64,000 nt of DNA, taken from Kocuria sp. (GTDB lineage Bacteria > Actinomycetota > Actinomycetes > Actinomycetales > Micrococcaceae). Below the pieces are notes generated by a model, which did no database searches, had not been told where the DNA came from, and worked only from the letters and a program-made list of their open reading frames with translations. Shown piece by piece: positions 8,622-16,797 of the stretch (position 1 is its first letter; each line of letters starts with the position of its first letter). The translations under genes and the position numbers were made by a program. The stretch spans positions 46,190 through 110,189 of the forward strand of contig NZ_JAUNTS010000001.1 of NCBI RefSeq assembly GCF_030538595.1, written 5' to 3'.

Positions 8622-9308
8622 GTGAATAGCTATTTCGCCGACTTTGCGAGTCTGTTCGAGCAGTTCGACGTCGCCGCCGCCTTCTGGGTCAATATCCAAC
8701 TGACCTTTTTTGCAGCCATCGGCTCCATGCTGCTGGGCACCGTGCTCGCCCTGATGCGCGTATCCCCCATCGCGTCCATGCGGTGGCTCGGTGCCGCCTA
8801 CGTCAACGTCATTCGGAATACTCCGTTGACCATCATTCTGGTGTTTCTGGTGTTGGGCGTGTGGTCGCAGCTGCAGTTCAACCTCAGCTCAGATTTCAAC
8901 GTCAACTTCTTCCGCTACGCGGTGGTCGGTCTGGCTGTTTATCACGCGGCGTTCGTGTGTGAAGCCATCCGCTCCGGGGTGAACACCGTCCCGGTGGGTC
9001 AAGCTGAAGCCGCGCGCGCCATTGGCCTGGGCTTTCTGCCCGCGGCCCGCTTGATCATTTTCCCGCAAGCCCTGCGCGGAGCCATCACGCCGTTGGGCAA
9101 CACGCTGATCGCTTTGACCAAGAACACCACGGTGGCGGCAGCGGCTTCCGTGACTGAGATATCCGCCCTGATGAAGTCCATGATCGAGTTCCGCCCGGAC
9201 GTGATCATTGCCATCTTCTTGACCGTGGCCGTTGGTTTCGTTCTGATCGTGGTCCCGGTGGGTCTGCTGACCACCTGGGCCTCCCGAAAGTTTGCGGTGG
9301 TGCGCTGA
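8622..9308 (+). CDS. gluC: Glutamate ABC transporter permease
   Basis: The 228-residue first permease of the importer (His/Glu/Gln/Arg/opine family). Five hydrophobic segments are visible, starting with NIQLTFFAAIGSMLLGTVLAL. The cytosolic EAA loop that contacts the ATPase is EAARAIGLGFLPAARLIIFPQ, which fits the EAAxxxGxxxxxxxxxIxxPQ pattern. The start is GTG 8622, after AAGAGGCACA. The stop overlaps the gluD ATG by one base (TGATG). It would form a heterodimer with GluD. Confidence 0.9.
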   Translation: MNSYFADFASLFEQFDVAAAFWVNIQLTFFAAIGSMLLGTVLALMRVSPIASMRWLGAAYVNVIRNTPLTIILVFLVLGVWSQLQFNLSSDFNVNFFRYAVVGLAVYHAAFVCEAIRSGVNTVPVGQAEAARAIGLGFLPAARLIIFPQALRGAITPLGNTLIALTKNTTVAAAASVTEISALMKSMIEFRPDVIIAIFLTVAVGFVLIVVPVGLLTTWASRKFAVVR

Positions 9309-10186
9309 TGTCCTCCAAGGCACAAAACGTTCTCTTTGACGTCCAAGGTCCCCGCGGGCGTGCCATCACGCTGGGGCTCAACATTGTTGGTGCCCTGATC
9401 GTGGTGGCTGTTGCCTGGTATGTGCTGGCGCAGCTGGGTGAGCGTGGTCAGTTGGAACCCTCCAAGTGGACACAGCTCTTCACAGCCCGGTCCTGGAACA
9501 ACTTTTTCATTCCAGGCATTGTGGCCACTCTGCGTGCTGCAGGGCTGGCCGTGGTCCTCTCCATTGTGTTCGGCGTGATCTTTGGGTTGGGTCGCCTCTC
9601 CCAAGTGGCTGTCATCCGGGCCGTGTCCACCGTGGTGGTGGAGTTTTTCCGCGCCGTGCCGGTGCTGGTCATGATGATCTTTTTCTACCTGGGCATCGGA
9701 CGCACCGGGTTGATCCAGCCGTCGGAAACTCCGTTTTGGGCCGTGGTGCTGGCCCTGATGCTCTACAACGGTTCGGTGATCGCCGAGTTGATCCGCTCGG
9801 GTGTGCACAGCTTGCCGCGCGGACAACGTGAAGCCGGCCTGGTGGTGGGTCTGACCGAGTCCCAGACCTTGCGGGCCATTTTGCTGCCGCAGGCGTTGAC
9901 TGCCATGCTGCCGTCCCTGGTGAGCCAGTTCGTGGTGATTTTGAAGGACACCGCGTTGGGCTACATCATCACCTATCCAGAGTTGCTGGCTTCCGCCCGC
10001 CGCCTGGGCTCGGGTGACGGCAACATCTTGCAGACCCTTCTCATGGCAGCCGTGATCTTTGTGGTCATCAACTTTGCCCTGACCTCACTGGCACAGTGGC
10101 TCTCCGGATTCCTGAGCTATCGGACCTCCGGGAAGACCAAGCCCACGGCAGCCCCCGCGCCGGCAGCTCCCGCACCGGCCAAGTAG
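9308..10186 (+). CDS. gluD: Glutamate ABC transporter permease
   Basis: The 292-residue second permease of the importer. Hydrophobic segments run from about residue 22 (TLGLNIVGALIVVAVAWYVL) to residue 275. The EAA loop reads REAGLVVGLTESQTLRAILLPQ. Compared with GluC it has an extra N-terminal segment, as in corynebacterial GluD, and a Pro/Ala-rich C-terminal tail (TAAPAPAAPAPAK). It is translationally coupled to gluC through TGATG. Downstream is a 60-base perfect inverted repeat that would stop transcription from both this operon and the convergent dapE. Confidence 0.9.
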   Translation: MSSKAQNVLFDVQGPRGRAITLGLNIVGALIVVAVAWYVLAQLGERGQLEPSKWTQLFTARSWNNFFIPGIVATLRAAGLAVVLSIVFGVIFGLGRLSQVAVIRAVSTVVVEFFRAVPVLVMMIFFYLGIGRTGLIQPSETPFWAVVLALMLYNGSVIAELIRSGVHSLPRGQREAGLVVGLTESQTLRAILLPQALTAMLPSLVSQFVVILKDTALGYIITYPELLASARRLGSGDGNILQTLLMAAVIFVVINFALTSLAQWLSGFLSYRTSGKTKPTAAPAPAAPAPAK

Positions 10187-10200
10187 TTCCGTCCGACTCC

Positions 10201-10260
10201 AAGCCGTGCGCAGTTTGATACCCCATCAGCTCTGATGGGGTATCAAACTGCGCACGGCTT
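10201..10260. terminator. 29-bp-arm perfect inverted repeat between gluD and dapE
   Basis: Perfect 29-base arms (10201-10229 and 10232-10260) are separated by only CT. The arm contains GCCGTGCGCAGTTTGATA. It sits between convergent genes and would serve as a bidirectional terminator, but it is far longer than needed and has no T tract. It belongs to a set of related long hairpins in this window (13515, 17230, 17824, 27723). Confidence 0.85.
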
Positions 10261-10276
10261 TCTCCGCTCCAAGTTC

Positions 10277-11410
10277 TCAGGCGCTCAACCACGTCTCCAG
10301 CGCTGCGTAGCACGCACGAATTTCCCCAGCGGTGACGTGTTCGTCGTCGGTATGGGCCAGTAGTGGGTCGCCCGGCCCAAAGTTCACGGCCGGGACACCC
10401 CGTTCGGAAAACCGCGCCACATCTGTCCACCCGTACTTGGGCTTTGGCTCCTGACCTACTGCAGCCACGAATGCCGCTGCTGCCGGGCGGTCCAGCCCAG
10501 GGCGAGCGGCCGGGGACAGATCCACGAACTCAAGATCATGCCCCGGGAACAAGTCACGGCAGTGCTGTAGAGCATCCTCCAGCGACTTGTCCGGGGCAAA
10601 GCGATAGTTGACCTCCACACATGCGGCATCCGGAATCACATTGCCCGCCACTCCCCCGCTGATCCGAATGGCGTTGAGTCCTTCCCGGTACACCAGCCCC
10701 TCCACCTCCACTGCGGCGGGCTCATAAGCGGCCAGGGTGCTGAGCACATCAGCCAGTTTGTGGATGGCGTTCTCCCCCCGCCAAGCCCTCCCGGAATGCG
10801 CAGCCAACCCCCTGGGGCTGATGGTGAAACGCAAGGTCCCGTTGCAGCCACCCTCCACCGTGCCGTTGGTGGGCTCCAGCAGGACCGCAAAATCTGCCTC
10901 CAGGAGATCGGGGCAGTTGCGGTACAGGCGCCCCAGCCCGGATTTTTCGGAAGCCACTTCCTCGTGGTCGTAAAACACGTAGGTGATGTCCCTGTTCGGT
11001 TGGGTCAGCGCCGCCGCGAGCGTCAATTGAACGGCCACCCCACCCTTCATGTCGGTTGCCCCACGCCCGTAGAGCACACTGGCGTCGTCGCTGGCATCAC
11101 CGGACCACGACGACGGCACGGTCCCCCTTGATCCCGCCACGCTGGGTAACGGGACGGTGTCCAGGTGACCGGCCAGCACCACCCGCTCGGATCGGCCGAG
11201 CTCCGTGCGGGCGACCACGGCGTCGCCGTCGCGGTGAACGCTCAGGTGAGAATACTCACGCAGGGCGGTCTCAACAGCGTCTGCCAAGGCAGTTTCGTGG
11301 CCGGAGACGGACTCCATGTCAATCACGGTGGCCGTGAGTTCCGCCGGGTCAGCCGTCAAGTCCAGGTGGCGCGGTGTGGGCGCTTGTGGGTCCGCGTGAG
11401 GGTTCGTCAT
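10277..11410 (-). CDS. dapE: Succinyl-diaminopimelate desuccinylase
   Basis: The M20-family metallopeptidase that removes succinate from N-succinyl-LL-diaminopimelate, giving LL-diaminopimelate for lysine and peptidoglycan. The 377-residue product carries the zinc site: H82 and D84 in AGHLDTVPLP, D120 in GATDMKGG, and E150/E151 in FYDHEEVASE. The dimerisation lid follows (about residues 190-300). dapD is divergent with a 39-base gap and dapC lies 5 kb away, so three succinylase-pathway genes are in the window. The start is ATG 11410; a TAGGGT box ends six bases upstream and no ribosome binding site is visible, so the message is probably leaderless. Confidence 0.93.
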   Translation of the reverse strand: MTNPHADPQAPTPRHLDLTADPAELTATVIDMESVSGHETALADAVETALREYSHLSVHRDGDAVVARTELGRSERVVLAGHLDTVPLPSVAGSRGTVPSSWSGDASDDASVLYGRGATDMKGGVAVQLTLAAALTQPNRDITYVFYDHEEVASEKSGLGRLYRNCPDLLEADFAVLLEPTNGTVEGGCNGTLRFTISPRGLAAHSGRAWRGENAIHKLADVLSTLAAYEPAAVEVEGLVYREGLNAIRISGGVAGNVIPDAACVEVNYRFAPDKSLEDALQHCRDLFPGHDLEFVDLSPAARPGLDRPAAAAFVAAVGQEPKPKYGWTDVARFSERGVPAVNFGPGDPLLAHTDDEHVTAGEIRACYAALETWLSA

Positions 11411-11416
11411 CCAACC

Positions 11417-11422
11417 ACCCTA
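11417..11422 (-). promoter_or_regulatory. -10 box for leaderless dapE
   Basis: TAGGGT on the minus strand ends six bases before the dapE ATG (11410), placing the transcription start at the A of ATG. No ribosome binding site is seen. It is arranged back to back with the dapD -10 box. Confidence 0.6.
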
Positions 11423-11437
11423 GCGGCGCGCGATCCG

Positions 11438-11443
11438 TAGGAT
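11438..11443 (+). promoter_or_regulatory. -10 box for leaderless dapD
   Basis: TAGGAT ends six bases before the dapD ATG at 11450 (spacer GGACCC), so the transcript would begin at the start codon. The two -10 boxes of dapE and dapD are only 15 bases apart, which means their -35 regions overlap the opposite gene's promoter. Confidence 0.62.
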
Positions 11444-11449
11444 GGACCC

Positions 11450-12415
11450 ATGACTTCCATTCACTCTGACACCCCCCGTTACGCCGCCGGACTCGGGGTG
11501 GCCTCCGTGGTGGCCGATGGCCCCAAGGCCGGCACCATTTTGGACGTGTGGTACCCCAACCCCGTGCTGGCCCAGGAGCCAGATACCTCCTTGGACGCTG
11601 ACCTGCGCGGAGCTGCTGTTCCGGATGCCGAGCGCAATGTGACGGCCGAACTTGTGGAGCGCGTGATTGATCTTGATGCCGCTCCTGTGGATGCCGCAGA
11701 TGCCTACCTGCGCCTGCACCTGCTCTCCCACCGACTGGTGCAGCCCAACACTTTGAACCTGGACGGCATTTTTGGCCTGTTGGCCAATGTGGCGTGGACC
11801 TCGCGCGGGCCGGTGCTGGCGGAAGAACTGCAGTTTGCGCTGCTGCGGATGCGCTCCACGGGCAATGTCACGGTGCTCTCCGTGGACAAGTTCCCGCGCA
11901 TGGTGGATTACGTGGTGCCCACGGGTGTGCGCATTGGCAATGCGGATCGAATCCGTTTGGGTGCCCACCTGGCCGAAGGCACCACGGTCATGCACGAAGG
12001 CTTTGTGAACTTCAACGCGGGAACCTTGGGTACCGCCATGGTGGAGGGCCGAATTTCTGCCGGAGTGGTCATTGGCGATCACACGGATGTTGGCGGCGGT
12101 GCCTCCATCATGGGCACTCTCTCCGGCGGCGGTAAGCAGCGCATCCAGCTCGGTGAGCGCGTGCTGCTGGGCGCCAACGCTGGTGTGGGCATCTCACTGG
12201 GCGATGACTGCGTGGTGGAAGCCGGCCTGTACGTGACCGCGGGAACCCGGGTCAACGTGCTCAGCAACGGTGGAGAACCGCACGTGGTCAAGGCCGTGGA
12301 CCTGTCAGGTGTGCCCAACCTGCTGTTCCGCCGCAACTCCTTGTCCGGTGCGGTGGAAGCTCTGCCCCGGGCCGGACACACCGTGGAGCTCAACGAGGCT
12401 CTGCACAAGAACTGA
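11450..12415 (+). CDS. dapD: Tetrahydrodipicolinate N-succinyltransferase
   Basis: The enzyme that succinylates tetrahydrodipicolinate using succinyl-CoA, upstream of DapC and DapE in the diaminopimelate pathway. The 321-residue product is of the actinobacterial DapD type, with an N-terminal globular region (residues 1-150) followed by a left-handed beta-helix. Hexapeptide-like turns include [18 protein letters not shown] and [18 protein letters not shown]. The catalytic region [19 protein letters not shown] is well conserved. The divergent partner is dapE. The start is supported by the leaderless promoter arrangement rather than a Shine-Dalgarno site. Confidence 0.94.
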   Translation: MTSIHSDTPRYAAGLGVASVVADGPKAGTILDVWYPNPVLAQEPDTSLDADLRGAAVPDAERNVTAELVERVIDLDAAPVDAADAYLRLHLLSHRLVQPNTLNLDGIFGLLANVAWTSRGPVLAEELQFALLRMRSTGNVTVLSVDKFPRMVDYVVPTGVRIGNADRIRLGAHLAEGTTVMHEGFVNFNAGTLGTAMVEGRISAGVVIGDHTDVGGGASIMGTLSGGGKQRIQLGERVLLGANAGVGISLGDDCVVEAGLYVTAGTRVNVLSNGGEPHVVKAVDLSGVPNLLFRRNSLSGAVEALPRAGHTVELNEALHKN

Positions 12416-12477
12416 GCGGTTCGCCGTTGGCCACCGCCGGGATCGCGGAGGCCAGACCCACAACAGAAAGGCATTCC

Positions 12478-13494
12478 ATGCGCATCTTGGTGACCGGTGG
12501 CTCCGGTTATATCGGCTCACACACCGTCCTGTCCTTGTTGGAGGCCGGGCACGACGTCGTTGTGCTGGACAATCTTGCCAACTCCTCCCGTGAGTCCTTG
12601 ACCCGCGTGGAGGAGTTGGCGGGGCGGCCCATTGAAGGATTTGAGCAGGTGGACCTGCTGGATGTTCCCGAACTCAATCGGGTGTTCCAGACCTGGAAGC
12701 CGGAGGCCGTGATCCACTTTGCGGGGCTCAAAGCCGTGGGCGAATCAGCGGAAAAACCCCTGTGGTACTACTCCAACAACGTGGGCGGCACCCTGAATCT
12801 GCTGCATGCCATGGAGGAGAACGACTGCCGGACCATCGTGTTCTCCTCCTCCGCCACCGTCTACGGAGAGGTGGACACCATGCCGCTGACGGAGAAGGTG
12901 GAAAAGGACGCCACCAACCCCTACGGGCGCACCAAGGAGCAGATCGAGGACATTCTCACGGATCTTGCTGCAGCCGATTACCGCTGGAACGTGGCCCTGC
13001 TGCGCTACTTCAACCCGGTGGGTGCCCACGAATCGGGGCGCATTGGGGAGGACCCCACGGGCATTCCCAACAACCTGATGCCGTTTGTGGCCCAGGTTGC
13101 CGTGGGACGCCGGGAGAAGCTGCGGGTATTCGGTGGGGACTACCCCACTGCCGATGGCACGGGCGTGCGTGACTACATTCACGTGGTGGACCTTGCCGAC
13201 GGTCACGTGCGCGCCGTGAATTGGCTGGCCGCCAACGGCGGATTGAAAATCTGGAACCTGGGTACGGGCCACGGTTACTCCGTGCTGGAGGTCCGGGATG
13301 CTTTCGAGAAGGCCTCCGGCGTGGAAATCCCCTACGAGGTGGTGGATCGCCGCCCCGGGGATGCTGCCACCACCTACGCGGATGCCTCCGCAGCCCTGGC
13401 GGACCTGGGCTGGTCTGCTGATCGTGACATGGACACAATGTGCCGCGACCACTGGAACTGGCAGAAGAACAACCCCAACGGTTACGCCGGCTGA
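12478..13494 (+). CDS. galE: UDP-glucose 4-epimerase
   Basis: A 338-residue extended short-chain dehydrogenase that interconverts UDP-glucose and UDP-galactose. The NAD-binding motif GGSGYIG is at residues 7-13 and the catalytic pair is Y149 and K153 in NPYGRTKEQ, with S124 nearby in VFSSSATVYG. NPVGAHESGRIGEDP is the substrate-side motif. I chose ATG 12478 (MRILVTGGSG) because AGAAAGG lies about eight bases before it; the longer frame adds unrelated sequence. It follows dapD by 62 bases on the same strand and may be co-transcribed, although the functions are unrelated. Two long hairpins close the unit. Confidence 0.95.
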   Translation: MRILVTGGSGYIGSHTVLSLLEAGHDVVVLDNLANSSRESLTRVEELAGRPIEGFEQVDLLDVPELNRVFQTWKPEAVIHFAGLKAVGESAEKPLWYYSNNVGGTLNLLHAMEENDCRTIVFSSSATVYGEVDTMPLTEKVEKDATNPYGRTKEQIEDILTDLAAADYRWNVALLRYFNPVGAHESGRIGEDPTGIPNNLMPFVAQVAVGRREKLRVFGGDYPTADGTGVRDYIHVVDLADGHVRAVNWLAANGGLKIWNLGTGHGYSVLEVRDAFEKASGVEIPYEVVDRRPGDAATTYADASAALADLGWSADRDMDTMCRDHWNWQKNNPNGYAG

Positions 13495-13514
13495 GCCGTT
13501 CCCGACCCTGCGCC

Positions 13515-13568
13515 GATCAGTGAGTTGTGCCGCCCATCAGCTTTGATGAGCGGCACAACTCACTGATC
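13515..13568. terminator. 25-bp-arm inverted repeat after galE
   Basis: Arms 13515-13539 and 13544-13568 pair over 25 bases with one wobble and a 4-base loop. The arm reads GATCAGTGAGTTGTGCCGCC. It lies between convergent galE and gltA, directly before a second, different hairpin. It resembles the other long hairpins of the window, including the adjoining CGCCGATCAG word also seen at 17331 and 17921. Confidence 0.8.
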
Positions 13569-13578
13569 AGCAGTCGGT

Positions 13579-13632
13579 ACGACGACGCCGGGGGGCACCT
13601 TCCGTACGGAAGGTGCCCCCCGGCGTCGTCGT
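13579..13632. terminator. 54-bp perfect palindrome before gltA end
   Basis: Positions 13579-13632 form one uninterrupted palindrome (27-base arms, centre GTAC). The arm is ACGACGACGCCGGGGGGCAC followed by CTTCCGT. It is almost certainly a strong bidirectional terminator for galE and gltA. The outer CGACGACGCC word is shared with the hairpin at 41584. Confidence 0.85.
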
Positions 13633-13647
13633 TACGAAAGTTGAGCC

Positions 13648-14943
13648 TCAGCGCTGCGGGTAGGGGCGCTCGCCTTCACCCACGTAGAGCTGACGCGGAC
13701 GGCCGATCTTGGTCTCCGGGTCCTGAATCATCTCCCGCCACTGGGCAATCCAGCCCGGCAGGCGACCGATGGCGAACAGCACGGTGAACATGCGCTCCGG
13801 GAAGCCCATGGCCTTGTAGATCAGGCCCGTGTAGAAGTCCACGTTCGGGTAGAGCTTGCGCTCCACAAAGTAGTCATCGGCCAGAGCCTTCTCTTCCAGC
13901 TTCATGGCGATGTCCAGCATCTCGTTGTTGCCGCCCAGCTTCTCCAGGATGTCGTGAGCGTAGCCCTTGATGATCTGGGCGCGGGGGTCGTAGCTCTTGT
14001 AGACGCGGTGACCAAAGCCCATGAGCTTGACGCCGTCTTCCTTGTTCTTGACCTTCTCCATGAACGTGTCCGGGTCCATGCCCTCGTTCTGAATCTGGCC
14101 CAGCATCTTCAGCACAGCCTCATTGGCGCCACCGTGCAGCGGGCCGTACAGGGCATTGATGCCCGCGGAGACCGAGGCAAAGATGTTGGCTTCAGATGAG
14201 CCCACCAAACGCACGGTGGACGTGGAGCAGTTCTGCTCATGATCCGCGTGCAGCATGAGCAAGACGTCCAAAACCTTGGCCATGTCCGGGTCCACTTGAT
14301 AGTTGGCGGCCGGAACGCCAAAGCACATGCGCAGGAAGTTCTCCGCATAATTCAACTCATTGTGGGGGTAAAGCATGGGTTCGCCCACGGACTTCTTGAA
14401 GGCGTAGGCAGCCAGGGTGGGCACCTTGGCCAGCAAGCGAATGGTGGAAATTTCAATCTGCTCGGGATCGTGAGGATCCAAGGAATCCGCGTAGAACGTG
14501 GACAGAGCCGAGACCGCGGAGGAAAGCACGGGCATGGGGTGCGCCGAGCGCGGGAATCCGTTGAAGAACATTTTGAGGTCTTCATGGACCATGGTGTGCG
14601 TGGTGATGCGGTGCTCAAAGTCCTGGTACTGCTCCGGGGTGGGCAGCTCGCCGTAGATCAGCAAGTAAGCCACTTCCACAAAGTTGGACTTCTCCGCCAG
14701 CTGCTCAATGGGGTAACCCCGATAGCGCAGGATGCCGTTGGCGCCGTCAATGTAGGTGATCGCCGAACGGGCATTGGCGGTGTTGACAAAGCCGGGGTCG
14801 TAGACCACGTTGCCGGTCTCTTTGAGCAGCGCACTGACGCCGTAGCCGTAGTTGCCTTCGGCTGCTTCCAGAACGGGCAGGTCCAGGCTGCCGTTCTCAT
14901 AATTGAGCTGGACGTTTTTGGCGTCGGTTGCAGACTCGCTCAT
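13648..14943 (-). CDS. gltA: Citrate synthase (type II)
   Basis: The TCA-cycle enzyme joining acetyl-CoA and oxaloacetate. The 431-residue length and N-terminal beta-rich segment match the hexameric type II enzyme. The catalytic residues are visible: H270 in YGPLHGGANEAV, H312 in MGFGHRVYKSYDPR, and D369 in LYPNVDFYTG. ATG 14943 is chosen because GGAGGA stands about six bases upstream; the extended frame upstream is not family-like. The 268-base upstream gap carries a plausible promoter (15106-15136) and, within the leader, a CACGTACGTG palindrome (15068-15077) beside GTGTCCCAAGACAC (15075-15088), either of which could bind a regulator. Confidence 0.96.
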   Translation of the reverse strand: MSESATDAKNVQLNYENGSLDLPVLEAAEGNYGYGVSALLKETGNVVYDPGFVNTANARSAITYIDGANGILRYRGYPIEQLAEKSNFVEVAYLLIYGELPTPEQYQDFEHRITTHTMVHEDLKMFFNGFPRSAHPMPVLSSAVSALSTFYADSLDPHDPEQIEISTIRLLAKVPTLAAYAFKKSVGEPMLYPHNELNYAENFLRMCFGVPAANYQVDPDMAKVLDVLLMLHADHEQNCSTSTVRLVGSSEANIFASVSAGINALYGPLHGGANEAVLKMLGQIQNEGMDPDTFMEKVKNKEDGVKLMGFGHRVYKSYDPRAQIIKGYAHDILEKLGGNNEMLDIAMKLEEKALADDYFVERKLYPNVDFYTGLIYKAMGFPERMFTVLFAIGRLPGWIAQWREMIQDPETKIGRPRQLYVGEGERPYPQR

Positions 14944-15105
14944 GGATGTCCTCCGCGGTGGTAGTCCGTGATCGTTGACCCGGTGGGTCTGGCGTAATGC
15001 CGGCGCGCCCGCGCGGTGAGGCGGGAGCCGGTGGTGCGAGAGATGGAGCGCACAACGGTGTGCATTCCACGTACGTGTCCCAAGACACAAAATCGCTCGA
15101 CCCCC

Positions 15106-15136
15106 AATTTACTCCGTGGGGACCGCAACGTGCCAA
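15106..15136 (-). promoter_or_regulatory. Candidate gltA promoter
   Basis: On the minus strand TTGGCA (15131-15136) is followed after 19 bases by TAAATT (15106-15111); a 17-base alternative gives AGTAAA. Transcription would start near 15098, giving a leader of about 155 bases that includes the CACGTACGTG palindrome at 15068-15077. Confidence 0.4.
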
Positions 15137-15211
15137 TTTCCATGCTCCCGTCACGAGTGCTAGAGCCTGTGCGCACCCGGACAGTCAGGCAGCAAGAGCT
15201 TGCCAGTGCGC

Positions 15212-16363
15212 TCAGGCGCCTTGGAGCCGTTCGACGGCGGCGTGGATACGTTCATCCGTGCCCGTCAGCGAAACTCGGACATGGCCGGCACCGGCGTCAC
15301 CGTAGAAAACACCCGGACCCACCACAATCCCCAGCTGCGCAAAACGTCCCACGGTCTGCCAGGTATCGGCTCCGTCAGAGGGCTTGGCCCACAAATAGAG
15401 GCCAGCCTCCGAATGCTCCACCTCCAAGCCAAAGGCCTCAATCGCCGGGAGCAACTGTTCGCGGCGAGCACGATAGAGGGCTTTCTGGGCAACCACGTGG
15501 GCGTCGTCGTTGAGGGCGGCCTGCATGGCCGCTTGCACCGGTGCGGGGACAATCATTCCTGCGTGTTTACGCGAGTTGACCAGGTCCTTCATCAGCGCGG
15601 CATCCCCGGCCACGAAGGCTGCCCGGTAGCCTGCCAGGTTCGACTGCTTGGACAGGGAGTATGCGCTCAACAGGAGGGAAAAATCTCCCCCGCTGACTGC
15701 TGGGTCCAACACGGAGGGGACCGGTGTGCCACCGTTTTCCACGTCCCAGTCGCCCCAGCCCAGTTCCGCGTAGCACTCATCGGAGGCCACCACGGCACCC
15801 AGGGCGCGGGCTTGATCCACCAGTTTCTTCAACGACTCGGTGGAACGCACAATGCCCGTGGGATTGCCCGGGGAGTTCACCCACACCAGGCGGACTCGGG
15901 CACGAACGTCGTCGTCCAGCTCATCCAAATCATCCGCGGCAACGTGGTCGGCACCGGCAATCTGGGCACCGATGTCGTAGGTGGGATAGGCAACGGTGGG
16001 GCGAACCACCACGTCTCCGGCGCGCAGCCCCAGCAGCAACGGCAGCCATGCCACCAGCTCCTTGGAGCCCACCGTGGGCATCACCTGCTCGGGGTCAAGC
16101 CCAGGTACGCCGCGGCGTCGTTCAAACCACCGCACAATGGCTTCCCGCAGAGCTGCCGTGCCGTGCGTGGTGGGGTAACCCGGGGCATCGGCGGCAGCCG
16201 CCAGAGCGTCCTGGACCACCAGGGGCGTGGGGTCCACCGGGGTGCCGATGGACAGGTCCACCACACCGCCCGGGTGCTGCTGGGCCGTGGCGCGATAAGG
16301 CGCCATGGCCTCCCACGGGTATTCGGGTAGGGACAGGCCGAAAGCGCGCGCCGAATCCGTCAC
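15212..16363 (-). CDS. dapC: Succinyldiaminopimelate transaminase
   Basis: A 383-residue fold-type I PLP aminotransferase of the actinobacterial DapC group, which converts N-succinyl-2-amino-6-ketopimelate to N-succinyl-LL-diaminopimelate. The PLP lysine is in SAYSLSKQSNLAGYR (about K239). NSPGNPTG and SDECYAELGW are the substrate and cofactor motifs, and the C-terminal arginine sits in HVRVSLTG. The start is GTG 16363, seven bases after AGGA; a TTG one codon earlier (16366) is possible. It follows fdxA by three bases. A ferredoxin gene beside dapC is the usual arrangement in Micrococcales and mycobacteria (fdxC-dapC). Confidence 0.93.
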   Translation of the reverse strand: MTDSARAFGLSLPEYPWEAMAPYRATAQQHPGGVVDLSIGTPVDPTPLVVQDALAAAADAPGYPTTHGTAALREAIVRWFERRRGVPGLDPEQVMPTVGSKELVAWLPLLLGLRAGDVVVRPTVAYPTYDIGAQIAGADHVAADDLDELDDDVRARVRLVWVNSPGNPTGIVRSTESLKKLVDQARALGAVVASDECYAELGWGDWDVENGGTPVPSVLDPAVSGGDFSLLLSAYSLSKQSNLAGYRAAFVAGDAALMKDLVNSRKHAGMIVPAPVQAAMQAALNDDAHVVAQKALYRARREQLLPAIEAFGLEVEHSEAGLYLWAKPSDGADTWQTVGRFAQLGIVVGPGVFYGDAGAGHVRVSLTGTDERIHAAVERLQGA

Positions 16364-16366
16364 CAA

Positions 16367-16690
16367 TCAGTCCTGGTTCTGCGGGGGCAGAGCGGCGATT
16401 CCCGGGTGGTCCTTGCCGGTGTTGCCGAGCTTGGCGGCGCCACCGGGAGAGCCCAGATCATCAAAGAACTCGACGTTGAACTTGTAGTACTCCGCCCATT
16501 CCTCCGGGGTGTCATCCTCGTAGTAAATGGCCTCCACCGGGCAGACGGGTTCGCAAGCGCCGCAATCCACGCACTCATCCGGGTGGATGTAGAGCGAACG
16601 TTCACCCTCGTAAATGCAATCGACGGGGCACTCTTCCACACACGCCTTGTCCTTGACATCAACACAAGGCTGGGCGATCACGTAGGTCAT
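16367..16690 (-). CDS. fdxA: Seven-iron (3Fe-4S/4Fe-4S) ferredoxin
   Basis: A 107-residue electron carrier with one [3Fe-4S] and one [4Fe-4S] cluster. The N-terminal cluster ligands are in CVDVKDKACVEECPVDC, the spacing CxxxxxxxCxxxCP expected for 7Fe ferredoxins. The second cluster uses CVDCGACEPVCP. ATG 16690 (MTYVIAQPCVDV) is the family start. GAGAGGA lies about 12 bases upstream, and a TAGGAT box further upstream (near 16733) suggests a conventional leadered promoter. The C-terminal 45 residues form the extension typical of actinobacterial FdxA. It is transcribed with dapC. Confidence 0.95.
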   Translation of the reverse strand: MTYVIAQPCVDVKDKACVEECPVDCIYEGERSLYIHPDECVDCGACEPVCPVEAIYYEDDTPEEWAEYYKFNVEFFDDLGSPGGAAKLGNTGKDHPGIAALPPQNQD

Positions 16691-16785
16691 GAAACTCAGC
16701 GATCCTCTCTCACGGTCGGTTCCGAACCATCCTACGGCGTCGTGCCATTGGCCCAAGACGGAATGTCATCTAGGAAACATGCGGC

Positions 16786-16791
16786 TACGGT
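16786..16791 (+). promoter_or_regulatory. -10 box for a leaderless GTG start
   Basis: TACGGT ends six bases before the GTG at 16798 (spacer GATTGC). The spacing equals that at gluA, dapE, dapD, aztD and the DUF2231-cytochrome b5 gene. No ribosome binding site is present. Confidence 0.5.
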
Positions 16792-16797
16792 GATTGC

